Positions 8,431-17,937 of a DNA stretch of 64,000 nt are shown here, piece after piece (the first letter of the stretch is position 1; each line of letters opens with the position of its first letter). Where the stretch lies: positions 620,001 through 684,000 of the forward strand of contig WNWL01000002.1 of NCBI GenBank assembly GCA_009733745.1, in the 5' to 3' direction. The notes beneath the pieces were generated by a model. The model was not told where the DNA came from. It worked only from the letters and a program-made list of their open reading frames with translations, and searched no databases. A program made the translations under genes and the position numbers. This DNA is from Oceanobacillus sp. HTM 045 (lineage in GTDB: Bacteria; Pseudomonadota; Alphaproteobacteria; Rhodobacterales; Rhodobacteraceae).

Positions 8431-11304
8431 TCAGAAGGGCGACTGCACGGCTCGTGGCCGCTGGATCAGGATGATCAGCCCGAGCAGCAGGAAGGCCGGG
8501 ATGAAGAACAGCTCCTTCGGCCAGCGGTCGGCGTCGATACGGACGGCGACCACCTGAACCGGGGAGTCACCGTAGAAGTCGTACTCGTTGGCCAGTTCCT
8601 CGAAGAACGGCGTGCCGGGGAACGGCTCCTCCAAGAGCAGCGTCTCGCCTTCTTCCATCACAGCGAGGCCGAACTCGCCGAGCCGCGCCGCGTAGTCGCC
8701 CTCGCCCGTCGGGATGATCTCGAGGCTCTTGCCCTGCACCTTGCCGGTATCGAAGTCCGGCCCCTCGACGCGCAGGCGGATCGGCGTGCCGGCCGGGGTC
8801 GTGCCCAGTGTCTCCAGAGCCGCGGGCCCGGTCGTGGTGATGAACGGATCCTCGATCTGGTCGAGCCAGAAGCCGGGCCGGAACAGCGTGAAGGCGACGA
8901 CGAGCAACGCGATGGTCTCGTACCATCGGCTCTTCGCGATGAAGTACCCTTGTGTCGCCGCCGCGAATAACAACATCGCCACCAGCGAGACGCAGAACAC
9001 GAAGATTGCCTGCCACCAGGTCACGTCAATCAGCAGCAGGTCGGTGTTGAAGATGAACAGGAACGGCAGCAGCGCGGTGCGGATGTCGTAGGCAAAGCCC
9101 TGCACGCCGGTCTTGATCGGGTCGCCGCGCGAGATGGCGGCGGCCGCGTAGGCGGCGAGCCCGACGGGTGGCGTGTCATCGGCGAGGATGCCGAAGTAGA
9201 ACACGAACATGTGCACCGCGATCAGCGGCACGATCAGCCCCGCCTGCGCACCTACGGTGACAATCACCGGGGCCATCAGCGACGAAACGACGATGTAGTT
9301 CGCCGTGGTCGGAAGGCCCATGCCGAGGATCAGCGAGAGCACCGCAACGAGAACCAGCAGGATCATCAGATTGCCGCCGGAGACAGTCTCGATCACCTGG
9401 CCGATGATCTGGTGCGCGCCGGTCAGCGAGATGGTGCCGACGATGATGCCGGCGGCGCCGGTCGCGACGCCGATGCCGATCATGTTGCGGGCGCCAGCGA
9501 TGAGGCCCTCGACGAAGTCGGACCAGCCATGCGCAATCTCGTGCGCGAATTTCCGCCCGCCGCGGAACATCGACTTGAGCGGCCGGTGCGTGAGCGCGAC
9601 GATGACCATGATGACGGTCGCCCAGAACGCCGAGAGCGCGGGTGAGAGCCGGTCCATCCCCTCTGTCGAGACCATCAGGTTCCAGACGAGGACGAAAATC
9701 GGCAGCGCGTAATAGGCTCCGCCGATCAGCGTCGGGGTCAGGCGCGGCGCCTCTACGACGGCGGCGTTCGGGTCGTCGGGTTCCACGTCCGGAAATTTCG
9801 ACGCGACGAACAGCAGCACGAGATAGGCCAGCGCGAGTATCCCGAGCCCGACGAATACCGTCTCGCCGGGCATGATCGGGTCGAGCGCCTGCCGGATCAG
9901 GATCACGATGAAGGCGAGAACCCCCATGATGATGAAACCGGTCAGGAACAGGATCAGGATCATCAGCACCCCGATCCGGCGGCCCGGCTTGGTCAGGCCC
10001 TGGAGGCCCATCTTCAGGCTCTCGAGATGCACGATGTAGAGCAGCGCGATGTAGGAGATCACCGCGGGCAGGAAGGCGTGCTTGACCACGTCGATATACG
10101 GGATGTTCACGTACTCGACCATGAGGAAGGCCGCCGCGCCCATCACGGGCGGGGTCAGCTGGCCGTTGGTCGAGGACGCAACCTCCACCGCGCCCGCCTT
10201 CTCGGCGGGGAAGCCGATCTTCTTCATCAGCGGGATGGTGAACGTGCCGGTCGTGACGGTGTTGGCGATGGACGAGCCTGAGATCATGCCGGTCATCATC
10301 GACGAGAGCACCGACGCCTTCGCCGGCCCGCCCCGCAACGCGCCGAGGAGCGCGATGGCCACCTTGATGAACCAGTTGCCGCCGCCGGCCTTGTCGAGCA
10401 GGGCGCCGAACAGCACGAACAGGAAGATCATCGTCGTGGACACGCCGAGCGCCACGCCGAAGACGCCCTCGGTCTGCATCCAGTAGTGACCCATCGCCTT
10501 CGAGATCGACGAGCCGCCGTAATTGGTGATGTTGCGGATCCACTCGGAATAGCCGCCGAAGAAAGCCAGCGCGAGGAACAGCCCGCCGATGATCACCAGC
10601 GGCAGACCGAGCGAGCGGTAGACGGCGATCATCAGCACGACCATGCCCATCGTGCTCATCACGATGTCGCCCGCCGACCAGAGCCCGGGGCGTGCTGCGA
10701 TGTCGTAGCGGAAGAAGATCAGGTAGAGACAGGCCGCCACGCCGAGCGCGCCGAGCAGCCAGTCGTACCACGGCACCGTGTCCGCGCGCTGCCAGATCAG
10801 CCGGCCGAAGCCGCAGAAGATCAGGATGATCGCACCGGTGAACAGGAGTTGCTCGTGCAGATCCGCGATGGCCTTGGAGGTCGCGCTTTCGCGGATCGCG
10901 TCGCAGACCGCGTCCTCCGCGCCCGCACAGGGCCCGAGATACTTCCAGCCAAGCGCACCGACGACGAGGGCCGCACCGATGGCGAGGCAAATATTGAGCG
11001 CGTTCTTGTCACCGCGACCGACGGCCTGACCCTGGCCGCGCGCCAGCGGGAATGCCAGCGTCGCGAGCAGCAACGCGAAAGCGAGGTGTACGAAACGGGC
11101 GTTGGAGACGATGTTCGCGAAGTCGGAGAACCCGGTCCACTGCGCGAGCACGCCAGGGACCTTGGATGCGATGTAGAGCTGGAAGAGCGACCAGACGATG
11201 CAGATGCCGATGATGGTGCGGTATTGCGGTCCCGATACGCGGCGCCCGCCGGTATCGGCTTCGGCCACCATCTGCTCGGCACTCATCTGGGAATTGTCGC
11301 TCAT
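8431..11304 (-). CDS. TAXI-type TRAP transporter fused permease (DUF3394 C-terminus)
   Basis: At 957 residues this is the fused small+large permease of a TRAP transporter. There are several N-terminal helices including a DctQ-like section, then a DctM-like core (roughly residues 220-740, with GSSIANTVTTGTFTIPLMKK and GLPTTANYIVVSSL typical of the 4TM/12TM fusion family). After the core comes a C-terminal domain (about 770-957) with further helices and a soluble segment ending in RAVQSPF, as in DUF3394 permeases. A GAGGGGGT site precedes the ATG. It works with the TAXI binding protein encoded just upstream, in Na+-driven uptake of an organic acid. The ligand is not known. Confidence 0.9.
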   Translation of the reverse strand: MSDNSQMSAEQMVAEADTGGRRVSGPQYRTIIGICIVWSLFQLYIASKVPGVLAQWTGFSDFANIVSNARFVHLAFALLLATLAFPLARGQGQAVGRGDKNALNICLAIGAALVVGALGWKYLGPCAGAEDAVCDAIRESATSKAIADLHEQLLFTGAIILIFCGFGRLIWQRADTVPWYDWLLGALGVAACLYLIFFRYDIAARPGLWSAGDIVMSTMGMVVLMIAVYRSLGLPLVIIGGLFLALAFFGGYSEWIRNITNYGGSSISKAMGHYWMQTEGVFGVALGVSTTMIFLFVLFGALLDKAGGGNWFIKVAIALLGALRGGPAKASVLSSMMTGMISGSSIANTVTTGTFTIPLMKKIGFPAEKAGAVEVASSTNGQLTPPVMGAAAFLMVEYVNIPYIDVVKHAFLPAVISYIALLYIVHLESLKMGLQGLTKPGRRIGVLMILILFLTGFIIMGVLAFIVILIRQALDPIMPGETVFVGLGILALAYLVLLFVASKFPDVEPDDPNAAVVEAPRLTPTLIGGAYYALPIFVLVWNLMVSTEGMDRLSPALSAFWATVIMVIVALTHRPLKSMFRGGRKFAHEIAHGWSDFVEGLIAGARNMIGIGVATGAAGIIVGTISLTGAHQIIGQVIETVSGGNLMILLVLVAVLSLILGMGLPTTANYIVVSSLMAPVIVTVGAQAGLIVPLIAVHMFVFYFGILADDTPPVGLAAYAAAAISRGDPIKTGVQGFAYDIRTALLPFLFIFNTDLLLIDVTWWQAIFVFCVSLVAMLLFAAATQGYFIAKSRWYETIALLVVAFTLFRPGFWLDQIEDPFITTTGPAALETLGTTPAGTPIRLRVEGPDFDTGKVQGKSLEIIPTGEGDYAARLGEFGLAVMEEGETLLLEEPFPGTPFFEELANEYDFYGDSPVQVVAVRIDADRWPKELFFIPAFLLLGLIILIQRPRAVQSPF

Positions 11305-11366
11305 GGTTTACCCCCTCGGCTCGGACGCTCTCCCCTGCATCGCGGCCCTGGTGTGTTGTTGTGGGA

Positions 11367-11418
11367 CCGGCGCGCGTCGTAGCGCGCGCCGGGGGTGCGC
11401 GCTTCCATCAGGAAGCGC
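11367..11418. repeat. Two intercistronic stem-loops between TAXI binding protein and permease genes
   Basis: Stem A pairs 11367-11376 with 11383-11392 (10 bp, six-base loop). Stem B pairs 11399-11406 with 11411-11418 (8 bp, four-base loop). They sit just after the binding-protein stop and have no T-tract. Such hairpins usually protect the upstream message so that more binding protein than permease is made; that role is inferred. Confidence 0.65.
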
Positions 11419-11426
11419 ACGCCGGG

Positions 11427-12395
11427 TTACTCCATGAGACCCAGTTCCTTGTACGCGCGCGCGGCACCGTCATGCAGCGGCGCAGAGAGACCGTCCTTGA
11501 TCATCTCCTCGGCCTTCAGGTTGGCGAAGGCCGGGTGCAGACCGCGGAAGTCGTCGAGGTTCGACAGCACGGCCTTGGCCACGACATAGACTACCTCCTC
11601 CGGCACGGACGCAGAGGTCACCATGGTGGCGCCGACGCCGAAGGTCGGGGTGTCCTCCTCGTTGCCCGCATACATGCCGCCCGGCACGGTGGCCTTGCGG
11701 TAGTAGGGGTTTTCCTCGACCAGCTTGTCGATCTCCGGGCCGGAGAGATTCACGACCTTCGCCGCGCAGGTGGTGGTGACCTCCTGGATCAGCGCGGCCG
11801 GGTGGCCGACGGCGATCACGAAGGCGTCGATGTTGCCGTCGCAGAGCTCCTTTGCCATCTCGGCCGACTTGAACTCGGTCGCGAGGGCGAGGTCGTCCAT
11901 GGTGATGCCATAGGCGCCCATCACGACTTCCATCGTGGCGCGGGTGCCCGAGCCGGCATTGCCGACATTGATGCGCTTGCCCTTGATGTCGGCGAAGTTG
12001 ACGATGCCGCTGTCGGCGCGGGCGACGACGGTGAACGGCTCCGGATGGACCGAGAACACCGCGCGGATGTCGGGGAACGCCGCGTCGCCGGCGAACTGGT
12101 CGGTGCCGTTATAGGCGTGGTACTGCCAGTCGGACTGCGCGACGCCGAACTCCAGCTCGCCCGCCTTGATGGTGTTGATGTTGTAGACCGAGCCACCGGT
12201 CGACTCGACGGCGCAGCGGATGTGGTGCTCCTTCCGCTCCTTGTTGACGAGACGACAGATGGCGCCGCCGGTGGGGTAGTAGACGCCGGTCACGCCGCCG
12301 GTGCCGATCGAGATGAACGTGTCCTGCGCCGTCGCGCCCGTTACGGACAGCGTCAGCGCAGCGAGACCGCCTGCGATCGTCTTGTGGAATGTCAT
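11427..12395 (-). CDS. TAXI family TRAP transporter solute-binding protein
   Basis: A 322-residue periplasmic protein with a Sec signal peptide ending near residue 23 (GATAQ), then [25 protein letters not shown], the N-terminal signature of TAXI (TRAP-associated extracytoplasmic immunogenic) proteins. The [26 protein letters not shown] stretch is also conserved in the family. GAGGGGGAT lies upstream of the ATG. It delivers its ligand, probably a carboxylate such as glutamate or a C4/C5 acid, to the fused permease downstream. Confidence 0.9.
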   Translation of the reverse strand: MTFHKTIAGGLAALTLSVTGATAQDTFISIGTGGVTGVYYPTGGAICRLVNKERKEHHIRCAVESTGGSVYNINTIKAGELEFGVAQSDWQYHAYNGTDQFAGDAAFPDIRAVFSVHPEPFTVVARADSGIVNFADIKGKRINVGNAGSGTRATMEVVMGAYGITMDDLALATEFKSAEMAKELCDGNIDAFVIAVGHPAALIQEVTTTCAAKVVNLSGPEIDKLVEENPYYRKATVPGGMYAGNEEDTPTFGVGATMVTSASVPEEVVYVVAKAVLSNLDDFRGLHPAFANLKAEEMIKDGLSAPLHDGAARAYKELGLME

Positions 12396-12584
12396 GGTCG
12401 GGTATCCCCCTCAGCGTTTTGCCACGGTTCTGTTGCTTGGAGCGGAGCAAGCGCACGGCGCCCGGACCGCATCCCCCAAGCTTTAGCGCCCTCGGCGCGG
12501 AAGGCAACCTGCCGTCTGGTGGAAAGCTGGGCGGGCCGCCGGCGATGGTCCCGTGTGAACTGCTTGTCTAGCCGAAGGGACCGG

Positions 12585-12860
12585 TCAGCGCTTCCCGGCG
12601 CGCGGATTGTCCGATGCCTGATCCGCGAAGTCGATCGAGGTCCCGCCCCGTCCACCCGGGGACCAGCCACCGGGATACTGGTTCAAACCGCCATTCTGGA
12701 TGAAGGCCGCCGGATCGTACTCCTGCGCGCGATGGGCATTCGAGTGGGTCTGGGGCGGCATCTTGCGTTTCGGCCACAGAAGCGATTTCGCCATGTTCCG
12801 CAGCAGGAATACTCCCGCCAACGCGAGCGCGATGTAGGTGACAATCCAGCCTGCACTCAT
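12585..12860 (-). CDS. Small single-span membrane protein, unknown function
   Basis: A 91-residue protein starting MSAGWIVTYIALALAGVFLLRN, i.e. one N-terminal membrane helix (about residues 4-20), then a basic stretch (KSLLWPKRK) and a Gly/Pro/Asn-rich tail. This start is preferred over a longer frame because GGGAGG lies upstream at proper spacing. It follows the ABC permease gene by 67 bases on the same strand and may be the last gene of that operon. No family was recognised. Confidence 0.55.
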   Translation of the reverse strand: MSAGWIVTYIALALAGVFLLRNMAKSLLWPKRKMPPQTHSNAHRAQEYDPAAFIQNGGLNQYPGGWSPGGRGGTSIDFADQASDNPRAGKR

Positions 12861-12927
12861 TCGACCATGCCTCCCGAACGCACACTCGCGACCGATCTGG
12901 TCGTATCCAGATGCATACCAACAAGTA

Positions 12928-14070
12928 TCACGAATACGGGTCGAGCGCATCCCGGAGTGCGTCGCCGAGGAAGGAGAACGCGAGGACGACGAGGATCACC
13001 GGCACCATCGGCGTGAGGATCCAGGGGTAGATTTCCACCGCGGTGAGGTTGAGGGCATCGTTCAGCATCATGCCCCAACTCACTGCCGGTGGCCTGAGCC
13101 CGAGGCCGAGGAAGGACAGCGCCGTCTCGCCGAGGATCATCGCCGGGATCGCCAGCGTGGCGGAGGCGATCAGGTGCGACATGAAGTTGGGCATCATGTG
13201 CGCGCGGATGATGCGTGACGGCTTCGCGCCCATGAGCTCGGCTGCCTTGACGTAGTCTTCCTCCCGCAGCGCGAGGAACTTGGATCGAACCGCGCGGGCG
13301 AGGCCGGGCCAATCGAGCAGGCCGAGGATAACCGAGATCATGATGAAGACCGAGATCGGTCCCCAGTTCACCGGGATCGCGGCGGAGAGCGCCATCCAGA
13401 TCGGCAGTTCGGGGAGCGAACGGAACACTTCAATCGCGCGCTGGACCGTGGCGTCGATCCATCCGCCGAAATAGCCAGCCATGCCGCCGAGAACGAGGCC
13501 GATCACGAAGCTCACGGTCACACCAATCAGGCCGACCGTCATGGAAAGCTGTGCGCCCCAGAGGATGCGGGAGAAGATGTCCCGCCCGAGCCGGTCGGTG
13601 CCGAGAAGATGGAAGGTGCCGCCCTCGGCCGGGCAGATCAAACGCGCGCGGGTTTCGAACAGGCCGAGGAACTCGTGCGGCTTGCCGCAGGCGGCGAGGA
13701 AGCGGAGCGGCATCGGCTTGGTGTCGTCCACCACCTCGCGCATGGTGAAGGTGTCGCGGTCGGGAACCATCTCCACCGCGTAGGTCGACGGCCCGACCCA
13801 ACTACCAGCGTGAGTGAAGAAGACACCCTGCGGGGGGGCGTTGATGCTGTCCTCGTGGATCTCGTTGGGGCCGTAGGGCGCGAGAAACCCTACGAAGGGC
13901 AGTGCGAGGTAGACCAGCGCCAGGAAGATGCCGCAGGCGAAACCCAGCTTGTGGCGGCGGAACCGGCGCCAGACGAGCACCCAGGTCGCGGCGTCGAGAT
14001 CCGCGCGGTCGAGCACCTGCCGGTCGGCTTCCGGGTCGTAGGGGGCATCGGAAACGTAGTGCTCGGTCAC
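12928..14070 (-). CDS. Peptide/opine-type ABC transporter permease (OppC/DppC class)
   Basis: A 380-residue inner-membrane permease. An N-terminal helix (about 39-60) is followed by an unusually long periplasmic insertion (about 65-150) before the GTDRLGRDIFSRI motif and a BPD_transp_1 domain with the EAA-type loop around AAELMGAKPSRIIRAHMMPN. The length and large insertion match the longer OppC/YejE-like permeases, whose partner binding proteins are also about 640 residues, as here. Its ATG overlaps the stop of the cation diffusion facilitator gene (ATGA), so the two are translationally coupled. Confidence 0.88.
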   Translation of the reverse strand: MTEHYVSDAPYDPEADRQVLDRADLDAATWVLVWRRFRRHKLGFACGIFLALVYLALPFVGFLAPYGPNEIHEDSINAPPQGVFFTHAGSWVGPSTYAVEMVPDRDTFTMREVVDDTKPMPLRFLAACGKPHEFLGLFETRARLICPAEGGTFHLLGTDRLGRDIFSRILWGAQLSMTVGLIGVTVSFVIGLVLGGMAGYFGGWIDATVQRAIEVFRSLPELPIWMALSAAIPVNWGPISVFIMISVILGLLDWPGLARAVRSKFLALREEDYVKAAELMGAKPSRIIRAHMMPNFMSHLIASATLAIPAMILGETALSFLGLGLRPPAVSWGMMLNDALNLTAVEIYPWILTPMVPVILVVLAFSFLGDALRDALDPYS

Positions 14071-14987
14071 GACGCCTCCGCATGATGCTGCGGGTCGGGG
14101 CCGGCGATGCCGGTTTGCTCCGGTTCGACGGTCGCGTGGCCGATATCGTACCGCTCCGACAGGCGGCGCTTGATCGCTGCAACGACGGTTTCAACATCTT
14201 CTGCAGCGGCGATCCGGGCATGCAGAGTCGCCATGACGCGATCCTCGGATATCGACCACGCATGGAAATGGTAAACGCCTTCGAGGCCGGGCACCTGTGC
14301 CACGAGATCGTCCGCCACTTCTGCCGGATCGAGGCCGCGCGGGGTGCCTTCCAGCAGGATATGCGCGCTCTCGCCGACGATCTTCCACGCGGAACGCAGG
14401 ATCAGCAGCGCAACCACGACCGAGAGGATCGGATCCGCCGGGTACCAGCCAGTGGTCATGATGACGCCCGCCGCGACAATGGCCGCGACAGAGCCCAGCA
14501 GGTCGCCCATCACGTGGAGCGCGGCGGCGCGGACATTCAGGCTGCCGGATGCCATTCGATGCAGCACCCAGAAGGCGACCACGTTGACGACGAGCCCCGC
14601 AACGGCGACGACGAGCATCAGGCCACCGAGGACCGGCGCCGGCTCCAGCAGGCGGAACACCGCCTCCACGCAGATCCAACCGGCGATGGCAAACAGGGCG
14701 AGGCCATTGCCGAAGGCGACTAGCACCGTAAAGCGGCCGTAACCGTAGCTCCGCGCCTCGTCGGCCGGACGACGGGCAAGGCGCATTCCGTACCACGCAA
14801 GGGCAAGGGCACCGAAATCGGTGAGCATGTGCCCGGCATCGGAGAGGAGCGCGAGCGAACCGGAGACGAGGCCGCCGGCCACCTCCGCCAGCATGAACGC
14901 GCCGGTGAGAGCTGCCGCGATCCCGAGGCTCCGCGCATCGGCGCCGTGCTGGTGGGCGTGGCCGTGATGGGAATGAACACCGCCCAT
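14067..14987 (-). CDS. Cation diffusion facilitator (Zn/Co/Ni-type metal exporter)
   Basis: A 306-residue CDF protein. It has a His-rich N-terminus (HSHHGHAHQHG, residues 5-15), six predicted helices, and the metal-site motifs SDAGHMLTD (TM2) and HVMGD (TM5). A second His/Ser-rich cytoplasmic domain occupies about residues 215-295. The family exports Zn2+, Co2+, Ni2+ or Cd2+ in exchange for protons. It lies between the two permease genes of a peptide-type ABC importer: its ATG shares one base with the upstream permease stop and its stop overlaps the next ATG. That placement suggests the importer carries a metal or metal chelate, or that metal balance is tied to its substrate. Confidence 0.92.
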   Translation of the reverse strand: MGGVHSHHGHAHQHGADARSLGIAAALTGAFMLAEVAGGLVSGSLALLSDAGHMLTDFGALALAWYGMRLARRPADEARSYGYGRFTVLVAFGNGLALFAIAGWICVEAVFRLLEPAPVLGGLMLVVAVAGLVVNVVAFWVLHRMASGSLNVRAAALHVMGDLLGSVAAIVAAGVIMTTGWYPADPILSVVVALLILRSAWKIVGESAHILLEGTPRGLDPAEVADDLVAQVPGLEGVYHFHAWSISEDRVMATLHARIAAAEDVETVVAAIKRRLSERYDIGHATVEPEQTGIAGPDPQHHAEAS

Positions 14988-16015
14988 CAGGCCGCCTTCC
15001 GGCGCCCGCCGAGGCGGATGCGCGGGTCGAGCAGGGCGAGGAGCAGGTCGGAGATCAGCATCCCGATCAGCGTCAGCGCGGCGACGAAAAGCAGGATGAA
15101 CGCGGACATGAAGATGTCCTGCGCCTTCAGCGCCTGAAGCAGGATCGGGCCCAGCGTCGGCAGGCTCATGACGACCGAGACCATCACCGAGCCGGAGACG
15201 AGTTGCGGTGCGAGGTTGCCGATGTCGGCCACGAACGGGTTGAGCGCCATGCGAAGCGGGTAGCGGATGATGCGCTTGACCGGCGGCACACCCTTGGCGC
15301 GGGCGGTCTCGACATAGGGCTTATAGAGCTCGTCCATCAGGTTCGCGCGGAGACGGCGCATGATGACCGCGGCGCCCGATGTGCCGATCACGATGGTCGG
15401 CGCGATGAGATGGACGAGGATCGACTGGAACTTTGCCCAGCTCATCGGCTGGTCCTCGAACTCGCGCGCCATCAGGCCGCCGATCGGCAGGTCGAAATAG
15501 CGCGCGCCGTAGGTCAGCAGGATCAGCGCCAGCAGGAAGTTTGGCGTCGCGAGGCCGATATAGCCGATGAGCCCTGCGAGATAGTCGATCCAGGTATTCG
15601 CCTTCACCGCCGCAATCGTGCCGAGTGGCAGGGCGACGAGGTAGACGAAGATAAGCGCCGCGAGGTTCACGATCGCTGTCAGCGCTGCGTATTCGCCGAC
15701 GACATCGATCACCGGCCGGTTCAGCTCGAAGGACCAGCCGAAATCGCCCTGCAGCAGGCCGGAGAACCCGTGCGATCCGGGCCATGCGCCGACCCAGATC
15801 AGGTACTGCACAACCACCGGCTCATCGAGCGAGTAGGTCTCGATCAGCTGCTCCGCCTTGGCGATGGACGCCTCCTCGCCCGAAGCCCGCATCTCGGCGA
15901 TCTGGTTCGTCAGGATGTTGCCGGGCGGCAGGTTGATGATCAGGAAGACGAGAAAGGAGATCACCATGAAGGTGACCAGCATCGTCCCGGTCCGGCGCAG
16001 CAGGTAGCGGATCAT
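14987..16015 (-). CDS. Peptide/opine-type ABC transporter permease (OppB/DppB class)
   Basis: A 342-residue permease starting MIRYLLRRTGTMLVTFMVISFLVF, the standard DppB N-terminal helix. It has a periplasmic loop (about 35-105) and five further helices, with the ARAKGVPPVKRIIRYPLRMALNP coupling loop. It forms the channel with the OppC-class protein encoded two genes downstream. Its start overlaps the end of the binding-protein gene by four bases. Confidence 0.9.
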   Translation of the reverse strand: MIRYLLRRTGTMLVTFMVISFLVFLIINLPPGNILTNQIAEMRASGEEASIAKAEQLIETYSLDEPVVVQYLIWVGAWPGSHGFSGLLQGDFGWSFELNRPVIDVVGEYAALTAIVNLAALIFVYLVALPLGTIAAVKANTWIDYLAGLIGYIGLATPNFLLALILLTYGARYFDLPIGGLMAREFEDQPMSWAKFQSILVHLIAPTIVIGTSGAAVIMRRLRANLMDELYKPYVETARAKGVPPVKRIIRYPLRMALNPFVADIGNLAPQLVSGSVMVSVVMSLPTLGPILLQALKAQDIFMSAFILLFVAALTLIGMLISDLLLALLDPRIRLGGRRKAA

Positions 16016-17937
16016 TCTGCCGGGCCCGCGGGGCTGGCGTCAGCGCGGGTCTCGGGGCGGAAGAAGAACTCGTCCATGCGGTGTACGCCAAGCTGCGCGC
16101 CGGGGTCCCACGCATAGAGCGCCTCGTCCGGCACGTTGGCGAGCCGCGCGTCGGCCACCACCGGCATGGGCGCGCGGGCGACCGTGCCGATCACGAACAC
16201 CTCCTCTGCGTGGATGGCCAGGATCTCTCGCCAGGCCGCGCGCTGCGCCTTCCGCGTAGTCGCGTGGGACCAGTCCGCGAAGAGCTGCATCAGGCGCAGG
16301 GCCGATGGCAGGTCCGGCGGCTCACCGGCGGAGCCCTTGGTCTGGTAGTACTGGCCCCAGCGTGGCCACGAGAAGTTGGCCTGGTCAATCGGCACCAGTT
16401 CGTGCGGCGAGGACTCGGCAGTCGGGATGCCGTTGTTCCAGCCGAACCAGACCACCATCTGCGCGCGGCCGGCATAGGCGCGGTTGCGCATGTTGTCCCG
16501 GTCCAGCGTCTTGACGATCAGCCGGATGCCCAGTTCGTGCCATGTCAACGCGATGAGCTGGAGGGCGTCCTCCTCGACCGTGCGCTCGCCCGCCGTCTCC
16601 ACGATGATCTCCAGCGGCCGCCCGTCCGGCATGAGGCGTATCCCTGCCGCGTTCCGTTCGACGAGGCCGATCTCGTCGAGCAGGGCATTGGCAGCATCCG
16701 GATCATACCGCGCCCATGCCGTGGCGTTGGCGGCGTCGAAGAACGGGCTCTCTTCCAACGCCGCGAGGTTGCGTTCCTCCGCGAAGCCGAAATAGAGCGC
16801 CTTGTTGATCGCCTTGCGCGAAATGCCGAGCGAAAGGGCGCGCCGGAACCGCCGGTCGCGGAACAGTTCGCGCCATGCCGGGTCCACATGGGTCAGGTTC
16901 GGATAGAGCGCGATCTGGTTGGCGGCACCGGAGCGCCAGAGCAGCGTCCGGTACCCACCCGTCGCCTCGCTGCGCTTGAGCACCGGCGCATCCGCGAAGG
17001 TGAGCGAGCGGGCCTGAAGTGTCGCCTCCCCCATCGTCGCCTTCGCGGAGATCAGGCCGGCGGCCGCGATCTCCAGCTCGACGGTGTCGATGTAGGGAAG
17101 CTGCCTGCCGTTGACGTCGATGCGGTGGAAATACGGGTTGCGCTCCAGCACGTAACGCCGCCCGTTCTTCGGCGATGTATTGACCCAGGGCTGCAGTACC
17201 GGAAGCTCCGGATTGTCGAAATTGTAGAGATTGTCCAGGCGGTTATGAAACTGGGCCCAGCTTCGCGCCCCCGCCGCCTCCGCCATCACCTCCAGCTTGT
17301 GCCAGTCCGTGTAGCCGGCATGGAACTGCCGCAGGTAATGCGCCGGGGCGTAGATGTAGACGGGCCGCGCGCGGGCCAGCGCAGGCAGGAATTCCGGGTT
17401 GGGAGCCGACCACTCGAAGGTCACCGTGACATCGTCCACGAACGTCACCTTCGGGCGTTCCCCGTCGACCAGAAGCTCTCCCGGCACGCCGCCGGGCGTG
17501 AGTTCCTCGTTGAGGCAGATGTCCTCCCACCAGTAGCGGATGTCCTCCGTCGTGAAGGGGTGTCCGTCCGACCAGCGATGGCCGCGGCGCAGGTGGAGCG
17601 TGAACTTCCGCCCCTCCTCCACCTCCACGTCGCGGAGGATATCCGGCGCGAGATCGTAGTTCCGGTCGTAGCCGACCAGCCGCGCGTACCCCCAAGCGGC
17701 CATGTAGCGGACGTCCTTCGAGCGGGACACGAACATCCTCAGCGTGCCGCCGTGAACGCCCGGTTCGCGTCCGGGGCGCATCACGGTGACATAGGGCTCC
17801 TCCGGTATGCGTTCGGCAACGGGCGGTAGCTCCCCCTTGGCGACGGCACCGGCAAGCCCAGGCGTCTCGACGAGGTCCGCCGCAGCGGCCGGCGCGGCGC
17901 AGGCCAGCGCCGCGGCGATGAGAAGGTGCCGGATCAT
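16012..17937 (-). CDS. ABC transporter substrate-binding protein, family 5 (SBP_bac_5)
   Basis: A 641-residue periplasmic protein. The start at 17937 gives a clean signal peptide (MIRHLLIAAALACAAPAAAA) and an ATGA overlap with the ATPase gene; a longer open frame upstream is rejected. The LHLRRGHRWSDGHPFTTEDIRYWWEDI segment is the usual SBP_bac_5 lobe-I motif, and the RRALSLGISRKAINKALYFG region is also family-typical. At over 600 residues it belongs to the long subgroup used for large or hydrophobic peptides, microcins or metallophore-like ligands. The ligand is not identifiable. Confidence 0.9.
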   Translation of the reverse strand: MIRHLLIAAALACAAPAAAADLVETPGLAGAVAKGELPPVAERIPEEPYVTVMRPGREPGVHGGTLRMFVSRSKDVRYMAAWGYARLVGYDRNYDLAPDILRDVEVEEGRKFTLHLRRGHRWSDGHPFTTEDIRYWWEDICLNEELTPGGVPGELLVDGERPKVTFVDDVTVTFEWSAPNPEFLPALARARPVYIYAPAHYLRQFHAGYTDWHKLEVMAEAAGARSWAQFHNRLDNLYNFDNPELPVLQPWVNTSPKNGRRYVLERNPYFHRIDVNGRQLPYIDTVELEIAAAGLISAKATMGEATLQARSLTFADAPVLKRSEATGGYRTLLWRSGAANQIALYPNLTHVDPAWRELFRDRRFRRALSLGISRKAINKALYFGFAEERNLAALEESPFFDAANATAWARYDPDAANALLDEIGLVERNAAGIRLMPDGRPLEIIVETAGERTVEEDALQLIALTWHELGIRLIVKTLDRDNMRNRAYAGRAQMVVWFGWNNGIPTAESSPHELVPIDQANFSWPRWGQYYQTKGSAGEPPDLPSALRLMQLFADWSHATTRKAQRAAWREILAIHAEEVFVIGTVARAPMPVVADARLANVPDEALYAWDPGAQLGVHRMDEFFFRPETRADASPAGPAE

